NCBI GenBank assembly: GCA_035533015.1
Contig: DATLUQ010000055.1
Coordinates: forward strand, 1-42,308
Length of the DNA: 42,308 nucleotides
Reading direction: 5' to 3'
DNA from: Gemmatimonadaceae bacterium
Lineage (GTDB): Bacteria; Gemmatimonadota; Gemmatimonadetes; Gemmatimonadales; Gemmatimonadaceae
Under the pieces are notes generated by a model. That model was not told the origin of the DNA and did no database searches. It saw nothing but the letters and a program-made list of their open reading frames with translations. Shown one piece after another: positions 37,511-42,308 of the stretch (position 1 is its first letter; each line of letters begins with the position of its first letter). The translations under genes and the position numbers were made by a program.

Positions 37511-37542
37511 TTGCCACCGTACCACGGTACCGTGCTTATACT
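37511..37542 (+). promoter_or_regulatory. MerR-type promoter and operator of the second merR-like gene
   Basis: The -35 TTGCCA (37511-37516) and -10 TATACT (37537-37542) are separated by 20 bp. The spacer carries GTACC-AC-GGTAC (37519-37530) within ACCGTACCACGGTACCGT, which matches the efflux-operon operator at 12 of the 14 central positions and sits in the same register. Both promoters also share TATACTGCA at -10. It lies 19 bases before the regulator's start. Confidence 0.85.
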
Positions 37543-37561
37543 GCATCACCGAGGAGCCACC

Positions 37562-38068
37562 ATGGGAGACCGTACAATTGGAAGGGCCGCCCGCGACGCG
37601 GGCGTCAGTGTCGAAACAATTCGCTTCTATGAACGCCGTGGGCTGATCGAACAGCCCTCGAGACCTTCGCCCGCCGGATTCCGATCATACGCGCCCGATC
37701 AGATCGAGCAGGTCAAATTCATTCGTCGCGCACAGCATATCGGGTTCTCACTGCGCGAGATCCAGGAGCTGTTGGCGCTCCGCGTCGACCCGTCTGCCGA
37801 CTGTTCGACGGTCCGGGCACGGGCGACGGCGAAGCTCGTGGAGGTACAGCACAAAAGCGAGCAGCTATGTGAGATCGCGGCGGCACTGGAATCCCTCATC
37901 GCAGCCTGCCCTGGGCGCGGCGCACTCCGCTCGTGCACGATCCTCAACGCACTCGCCGCGCCCGGGCATGAGGCGTCGTCCCAGTCCGGGGCCGATCGCG
38001 CCTTCTCCAGCCCGCGATCCGAACACGGGCGGACTGAATCGCCCCGGATCTTCCGGAGACTGGTTTAG
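37562..38068 (+). CDS. Mercury-type MerR regulator (second copy), C-terminus altered by an IS3 end
   Basis: The 168-residue protein has the MerR winged helix ('TIGRAARDAGVSVETIRFYERRGLI', then 'PAGFRSYAPDQIEQVKFIRRAQHIGFSLREIQELL') and a metal site C81, C116, C125. The spacings of 35 and 9 are identical to Tn501 MerR (C82, C117, C126), and an extra C103 lies in the dimer helix. It probably senses Hg(II) or a similar soft metal. The ATG at 37562 has GAGGAG at good spacing. The protein is longer than usual (about 140): the last 11 residues (T-E-S-P-R-I-F-R-R-L-V) are read from what looks like the terminal repeat of an IS3-type element starting near 38035. The metal-binding part is intact, so it is probably functional. 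Confidence 0.9.
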   Translation: MGDRTIGRAARDAGVSVETIRFYERRGLIEQPSRPSPAGFRSYAPDQIEQVKFIRRAQHIGFSLREIQELLALRVDPSADCSTVRARATAKLVEVQHKSEQLCEIAAALESLIAACPGRGALRSCTILNALAAPGHEASSQSGADRAFSSPRSEHGRTESPRIFRRLV

Positions 38069-38190
38069 TTGGGTGCCCCGGCCGTTTTGGTGGCCCGGGC
38101 TTGGTGATACTGTGCTTCGTGCTCCGCGGGGGGCAAGTAGCCCAGCGGTTCCATCAGGCGCTGGCTGTTGTACCACGCCACCCATTCGCT
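38035..38190 (-). pseudogene. IS3-family transposase remnant (C-terminal end plus terminal repeat)
   Basis: On the minus strand, bases down to the TAA at 38065-38067 encode 'EWVAWYNSQRLMEPLGYLPPAEHE' followed by A-Q-Y-H-Q-A-R-A-T-K-T-A-G-A-P-N. This is the typical last segment of an IS3-family OrfB integrase (W-Y-N-x-x-R-L...L-G-Y-L-P-P-A-E-x-E). Just beyond the stop, TGAATCGCCCCGG followed by TCCGGAGAC at 38035-38060 resembles the terminal inverted repeat of many IS3-group elements. Everything upstream of the C-terminal tail is missing, so it is a dead fragment. The upstream boundary near 38190 is approximate. Confidence 0.75.
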
Positions 38191-38254
38191 TCGAGAAGTA
38201 GCGCTTCAGCTACGGGCGGAAGTGGCATGCGGAGCGCGTGCGGAGGTCGGCGAT

Positions 38255-39634
38255 GAGCTCTTGTCAAGAAGTGTGTAAATGGCGTCAGGCGGCGCGCAGC
38301 TTTCGGGTGGGGGTGATGGTGCGGATGCCGTCGGGAAAGGCGACGCCATCCGACACGGCGGTACAGAGGTGCGGGGCATTCAGTTTCCGGAAGTGGTGCT
38401 CGACGACCAACAGCGTTTTCCAAACCAGTGCCGTGGCATTCTCGACGATCTTGAACCGCTTGGCCGCGGACGTGCGCAGGCGCACCGCCGCGAACGGAGA
38501 CTCGATGACATTCGTCGTACGGAGATGCGTCCAGTGCTCCTGGGGAAACGCGTAGTAGGCGATCATCCGCTCCCAGTCGTGGGCCAGCCGCTCGACCGCC
38601 TTGGGGTGCGGCCGGCGATAGGTGCGGGTGAAGCGCTCGCGGAGCACGGTGGCCGCGTGGGCCGTGTCGGCACTCGCGATAGCCTGCAGCGCGGCCTTGA
38701 CCTCGGCCTGGTGCTTCTTCGGCACCGTATCGAGCACGTTCCGGAGTTTGTGGTTCCAGCAGCGTTGCTCCGCACTCTCGGGATAGACCGCGGCGAGCCC
38801 GCTCCAGATTCCCAGATGCCCATCGGCGATCGTGAGCTTCGGCGCGCGCAATCCGCGCCGCTTGAGATCGCGCAGCACCGCCGCCCAACTCTCGGTGGAC
38901 TCGCGCTGCCCGCTCGTGACCGCGAGCACCCGCTTCTGCCCCTCGGCATCCGCGCCGATCAGCACGAGCAGCGCGGCCTTGCTGGTCTCGAGCCCGGCCT
39001 TCACGTACACACCGTCGGCCCAGAGATAGATCAGGCGGCAGTCGGAGAGATCGCGCTGCTGCCAGGCGCTGTACTGCGCCTGCCACGTCGCTTTGAGGCG
39101 CAGGAGGGAGCTCGCACTCAGCGGCGCGGCATCGCCCAGCAGGCCCCGCAGCGCCAACTCGAAATCGCCGAGTGCGAGGCCGTGGAGGTAGAGCGCCGGC
39201 AACAGCGCCGCCACTTCCGGCGTCCGGCGTTGGAAGAGCGGGAGCAGCCGGCTCGCGAACCGCGCCTCCAGGTCGCGCACGCGCGGCCGCCGCACGGTGA
39301 TCGTGCCATTCATCAACGCGAGCTGCCGCGGCTTCCCGTGCCCGTTGCGGGCCCCGGGCGGCGCATCGACCGCCCCGCGGCGCGCCGACTTCGTGCGGCC
39401 CAGCAACTCGGTCACTTCGTCCTCCAAGAGCTGCTGGAGGAAGCCCTGGATGTGCAGGCGGGCAAACGTCTCGAGGGTGTCCCAGGTCGGCCTTGACGCG
39501 GCGGCTTCTCGGTTCATCTTCTGCATCGGGCGGTGGCTCCTTTTCGTGGCCGGGCATTCGGCCCGGGGTGATTGATCTCACCCGAGAAGGTGTCACCGCC
39601 TTTCGCCTATTTCCACACTTTTAGAGAATAGCTC
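38255..39634 (-). mobile_element. IS256-family insertion sequence (complete, with terminal inverted repeats)
   Basis: The left end (GAGCTCTTGTCAAGAAGTGTG from 38255, then TAAAT) and the reverse complement of the right end (GAGCTATTCTCTAAAAGTGTG up to 39634, then GAAAT) match at most positions over about 26 bases. This gives imperfect terminal inverted repeats in the form usual for IS256-family elements. The 1380-bp unit encloses a single transposase gene. The flanking 8-mers TCGGCGAT and GGCTCGTT are not duplicates, so the expected 8-9 bp target duplication is absent. Confidence 0.85.
38285..39526 (-). CDS. IS256-family transposase
   Basis: The 413-residue DDE transposase is full length. It has the N-terminal 'HIQGFLQQLLEDEVTELLGRTKSARRG' and 'GHGKPRQLALMNGTITVRRPRVRDLE', the first catalytic Asp in 'IYLWADGVYVKAG', the second in 'KLTIADGHLGIWSGL', the 'QRCWNHKLRNVLD' C/H motif and the catalytic Glu in 'TTNVIESPFAAVRLRT'. 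No frameshift or internal stop is seen, so it is probably active. AAGGAG lies upstream of the ATG at 39526. A second minus-strand frame over the same DNA (38154-39596) has no transposase or other family sequence and is not a gene. Confidence 0.93.
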   Translation of the reverse strand: MQKMNREAAASRPTWDTLETFARLHIQGFLQQLLEDEVTELLGRTKSARRGAVDAPPGARNGHGKPRQLALMNGTITVRRPRVRDLEARFASRLLPLFQRRTPEVAALLPALYLHGLALGDFELALRGLLGDAAPLSASSLLRLKATWQAQYSAWQQRDLSDCRLIYLWADGVYVKAGLETSKAALLVLIGADAEGQKRVLAVTSGQRESTESWAAVLRDLKRRGLRAPKLTIADGHLGIWSGLAAVYPESAEQRCWNHKLRNVLDTVPKKHQAEVKAALQAIASADTAHAATVLRERFTRTYRRPHPKAVERLAHDWERMIAYYAFPQEHWTHLRTTNVIESPFAAVRLRTSAAKRFKIVENATALVWKTLLVVEHHFRKLNAPHLCTAVSDGVAFPDGIRTITPTRKLRAA

Positions 39635-40032
39635 GGCTCGTTCTGCTTCATGTACTGTCAGAGAGAGTACAGCAAGAACCGGACGTTCATCCTCCGCAAG
39701 CAGTGAGGCGGTGGGCCGGGCTACCGGCCGGTGCGGGCTTCGCGTTCATCAGGACGGCCGGATGGAGCGGCGGTGGCCTCGGCCATCCTCGCCGCGAATC
39801 TCCTCATGCTGGCGCGCGCCCAACTCCCCTGACGCCCGCCCGCGATCATTTCCCTGCGCGCGACTCCGGCGCGCGGCCTTGCCGTCCCCACGATCGTCGT
39901 GCCTGATGCCGCCGGGGGCCCGTCATCCCTCATCGGCGCGGCCCCTCGCCAATTCCGCGCCCCTCAACCACATTCGAGGGCAGACATCGCCTCCTGACGC
40001 GTCTGATATGCCAGTTTCAGGATGGACCCCAG
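39635..40032. other. Non-coding or decayed stretch between the IS256 element and the hypothetical cassette
   Basis: No intact gene is visible. Two short tails look like the ends of lost genes on the plus strand: 39641-39706 reads 'FCFMYCQREYSKNRTFILRKQ' then stop, and about 39770-39833 reads 'VASAILAANLLMLARAQLP' then stop. I could not assign either to a family with confidence; the second could be the C-terminus of another transposase. A longer plus-strand open frame here (39711-40250) is arginine/serine/proline-rich without family features and overlaps a better gene on the other strand. Confidence 0.4.
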
Positions 40033-40914
40033 CTAGCGCGAACTGTCTGCGCCCGTCGTTCCGGCTCCCACTCGCGTCACAACCTCGTTCATCGTGTAGT
40101 GGACAAACTGGCGGCCCAGTTCTGTCAACAGGTATGGCTTCGACCCCTCGAAGGCAGATTCCATGGTCGTGGCTGCCGGCCGACCGCTCTTTTGTGGACG
40201 GCGACGTACGAACTGTCCCATGGCGTTCGTATCCCGTTCCTGGCGAATGACGCCGCCGGTGCTCAGATCCCGAATCATCAACTTGAAGAGATCGGCCTCG
40301 GCAGAATCTTCACGCGGAAGTACTTCTCCATACAGCGACGTCCAAATCTCGTAACGTGATGAACCCGGATTTTCGAAGATCTCTCGGACGACTGCGAAAT
40401 GCACCTCGTGGTAGAGTTCGAGCCAGTCGATGAAGAGGCGAACAACATCGTCGGAACAGATACGCGTACCCGCGGCGTTGACTACGAGATTCGCGGCGTA
40501 GCGGCGCTTCTCTTTGGTATCTGCTTCGTCCCAGGTGCGGAACGCACGCCTGACGATGCCAAGATACTCCTCACTCTGGATGCGGTCCTCGACTGTAGCC
40601 CCCAGCTTGTCAAAGCGCTGCTCAACGTCGCTCAGCGTTTCTCGGAGGTCGTCGATCTTTTGCTGGTGTTCGCCAAGCCACTGCGTCTGCAGATCGTCCC
40701 GATGAGCGGCGCGCTCGTCGTCTCGGATGGTCGCGGCGGCCGCAAGAAAGCCGCCAACCCAGGGTATCGCGCCGAGCGCGGCGACGACAAACTTCTCCGC
40801 CACACGACGCTTTCGAGACGGCGGCGCGGTCGTGAGCTCGGACGTGATGTGGGCGACATCCTGGGCGCTAGAACGAGGGTCAGGCAGGTCAGGCACTTCT
40901 TCCCGTGTCGGCAT
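40033..40914 (-). CDS. Hypothetical protein with hydrophobic segment and coiled coil
   Basis: The 293-residue protein has a hydrophobic glycine/alanine segment at about 42-62 ('VVAALGAIPWVGGFLAAAATI'). A charged helical stretch follows (about 75-110, 'LGEHQQKIDDLRETLSDVEQRFDKLGATVEDRIQSEEY') that looks coiled coil. The C-terminal helical domain contains 'RRAFRTWDEADTKEKRRYAANLVVNAAGTRICSDDVVRLFIDWLELYHEVHFAVVREIFENPG' and 'LIRDLSTGGVIRQERDT'. It resembles conserved hypothetical proteins scattered on mobile DNA of many phyla, with no known function. The ATG at 40914 has GGAG 9 bases upstream; an upstream extension to 41031 is not conserved-looking. It lies downstream of another hypothetical gene on the same strand. 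Confidence 0.65.
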   Translation of the reverse strand: MPTREEVPDLPDPRSSAQDVAHITSELTTAPPSRKRRVAEKFVVAALGAIPWVGGFLAAAATIRDDERAAHRDDLQTQWLGEHQQKIDDLRETLSDVEQRFDKLGATVEDRIQSEEYLGIVRRAFRTWDEADTKEKRRYAANLVVNAAGTRICSDDVVRLFIDWLELYHEVHFAVVREIFENPGSSRYEIWTSLYGEVLPREDSAEADLFKLMIRDLSTGGVIRQERDTNAMGQFVRRRPQKSGRPAATTMESAFEGSKPYLLTELGRQFVHYTMNEVVTRVGAGTTGADSSR

Positions 40915-41178
40915 TCGGACCGCTCCAACAAACAGGCACAAGGGGCCATGGGCTTCTGCGGCCCGACGGCAGGGTCGTGTGGCGTTCGCGTATCGCGCGC
41001 GCCGCGGGCATCGGGTGCCAGCGGGAGACAAGACCAGCGGCGGATCCGGTGAAATTGAAGTTCAGCCGACCAATGGAACAGTCCGGAAGTGATGCGATGC
41101 AGCTCCCCGCCATCTTTGCCGGCGCAACCGTGCCATGCCTGGCCCCCTCCTTGAGAGGTGGACCAGGTTGCTCGTCGG

Positions 41179-41820
41179 TCAGATGCTGGGCCAAATGCTT
41201 TCGATGTTCGTGCATGCCGCCTCGATGTCCCGAAGCGTTCGTGCTCCCGCTCGAGCGGCTTTGAATTCGCGGCCCCGGGTGACATCGAGGTACCTGATGG
41301 ACGAGCTCCTGATGTCCGGGACGCGTCCTCTGGCGGCTTCGAGCATCACCTGCGACACAATCTTGACCGTTTCTTCTTTGGGCGCCTCCACGGCGAAGTC
41401 CAGCTTGATGAGCTCCGGCTTGTCGCGTTCGACGGCGTGAAGGTCTGGGGTCACGGTGATCACGACGTCTCCCACTGCCAATCGCAAGCGCAACTGGCGC
41501 TGGATTTCGAAATGCCGGTCAGCAAAGTGTCTCTCGTACGCGGCAAGGGCACGCGCGTTATGGCGGAGTCGGGTGCCGGCCCTACCCGGTGTCAAGCGCG
41601 CCAGATCTGTCAGGTCTGAGACCTTCGCGCGAAGCCACTCTCGGCCGTGAGACGATCCGTGATACGCACTGATTCGGTCCGTGGCGTCCTTGTAGTAGAG
41701 CCGCATTGCCGATGGCTCGTCTTCGTCCGGATACTTGTAGTCACGGAGGACCTTGCGCTGAGCCGCCGGCGATGAGGTCATGTATTTGGCCAATCCCCGG
41801 ACACTGATCTTGATCATCAT
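41179..41820 (-). CDS. Hypothetical protein, possibly nuclease-like
   Basis: The 213-residue soluble protein is not assigned to a family. The N-terminus reads 'MMIKISVRGLAKYMTSSPAAQRKVLRDYKYPDEDEPSAMRLYYKDATDRISAYH', and the second half has alternating strands and helices: 'EIQRQLRLRLAVGDVVITVTPDLHAVERDKPELIKLDFAVEAPKEETVKIVSQVMLEAA'. The 'TPDLHA...ELIKLDF' stretch recalls the strand order of PD-(D/E)xK nuclease-like proteins, but the second acidic residue is not in a clear (D/E)-x-K, so this is only a suggestion. The ATG at 41820 (or 41817) has GGAG about 6 bases upstream. It lies 264 bases ahead of the other hypothetical gene, probably in one transcript. Confidence 0.6.
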   Translation of the reverse strand: MMIKISVRGLAKYMTSSPAAQRKVLRDYKYPDEDEPSAMRLYYKDATDRISAYHGSSHGREWLRAKVSDLTDLARLTPGRAGTRLRHNARALAAYERHFADRHFEIQRQLRLRLAVGDVVITVTPDLHAVERDKPELIKLDFAVEAPKEETVKIVSQVMLEAARGRVPDIRSSSIRYLDVTRGREFKAARAGARTLRDIEAACTNIESIWPSI

Positions 41821-42308
41821 TTGCTCCCGCGCAGGAGTGGCATGCCGGCCACGACCCAACTATCGGCGCGCTAGCCAAACCGTGAGCCGGCCTGGGGTCG
41901 GCAATCTGCAGTGCGTCGCTCCGTATTCTGTGCTGCGTGCACCCAGACGAGCAAGGGATATCGGAAATCCACACTGCATTAGAAAAATTAGAACGAAGAC
42001 AACACGCGTCCCCGGTGATGGATTGCTGCGCCCGTTGATGGTCATCGCCTGCGCCGTGACGCGTGCTACCGAGGGTAGATCCGGTGCTCGATCGGTGGCA
42101 GCCTTCAACGGGGAAAGAAGCGTCTGCTACGATAGGGATGCCCGGCAGGCGCCGACGGGGAACATGAAGAGACCGGCGATAACTCCAATCCCTCCGTCAA
42201 TCCCGGCCTTGCGGCGGCCCCGCTCACGAGCATTGGCCCGGGTGCCGGCGGGGGGATCCCTCGCCGGCGCGGGTCGTGGATCGGGTAGGCTGAGCCCGAG
42301 AATGGAAG
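41821..42308. other. No gene recognised; AT-richer patch and a hairpin
   Basis: No open frame in this stretch has family-like sequence. An AT-rich patch at about 41960-42000 stands out from the GC-rich surroundings and could hold the promoter of the minus-strand gene ending at 41820, but no clear -35/-10 pair was found. GCCGGCG (42244-42250) and CGCCGGC (42262-42268) form a 7-bp hairpin of unknown role near the window edge. Confidence 0.4.

Noticed and set aside
38154-39596. A 480-residue minus-strand frame overlapping the transposase
   Set aside because: It is another frame of the same DNA, rich in Arg/Ala/Gly/Pro; the overlapping 413-residue frame is a full IS256-family transposase with catalytic residues.
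39711-40250. A 179-residue plus-strand frame after the IS
   Set aside because: Low-complexity composition, no recognised sequence, and it overlaps the end of a better supported gene on the minus strand.
40399-41052. A 217-residue plus-strand frame opposite the coiled-coil hypothetical gene
   Set aside because: The minus strand shows the conserved hypothetical protein with helix and coiled-coil features; this frame is its antisense.

Overview
The window is very GC-rich, densely packed DNA in which many adjacent genes overlap by 1-8 bases. It carries a large TonB-dependent receptor with a carboxypeptidase-regulatory N-terminus, a NodT-type outer-membrane lipoprotein and an outer-membrane-lipoprotein start, so the host is a diderm. 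Together with the YtxJ-type bacilliredoxin and the MGH1-type glucosidase, this fits Gemmatimonadota or a related soil phylum. That placement is inference; no rRNA, tRNA or universal marker gene is present.

Layout. (1) 1-5.1 kb: a truncated lipoprotein gene, a TonB-dependent receptor and a CDP-alcohol phosphatidyltransferase (all minus), then nrtS-like, DUF2911 and DoxX genes (plus). (2) 5.15-5.9 kb: a GrdB/PrdB-like gene read through an in-frame UGA at the family's redox position, with a hairpin just downstream: a predicted selenoprotein. (3) 5.9-9.0 kb: a coupled minus-strand set, MerA-like oxidoreductase, TVP38 membrane protein and patatin. (4) 9.1-11.4 kb: a mercury operon, merR - merC-like - merA, behind a textbook MerR promoter (20-bp spacer, 22-bp dyad). 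(5) 11.5-14.1 kb: a DUF6789 protein, a second predicted selenoprotein (AhpD-like, C-R-Y-U), a YtxJ bacilliredoxin and an ECF sigma/zinc anti-sigma pair. (6) 14.1-32.5 kb: alpha-glucan metabolism. GH57 and GT4 genes (minus) diverge from a ~15.7 kb plus-strand array: MGH1 glucosidase, glk, gnd, zwf, histidine phosphatase, pgl, tkt, pgi, tal, nnrE, debranching enzyme, HAD. The array releases glucose from glucans and sends it through the oxidative pentose phosphate route. (7) 32.5-38.1 kb: a tripartite ABC efflux operon (outer-membrane factor, adaptor, permease, ATPase) and a second Hg-type MerR gene. Both promoters have the MerR architecture and nearly identical operators. (8) 38.0-42.3 kb: an accessory region with an IS3 remnant, an intact IS256-family element, decayed DNA and two hypothetical genes.

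Most notable are the two independent UGA-interrupted genes, each with the UGA exactly where the family has a redox-active Cys/Sec and each followed by a bacterial-SECIS-like hairpin, on either side of a mercury operon. Next is the tripartite ABC exporter apparently controlled by a mercury-type MerR protein through a matched pair of operators. No selenocysteine machinery gene (selA, selB, selC, selD) lies in the window, so Sec decoding must be checked in the rest of the genome.
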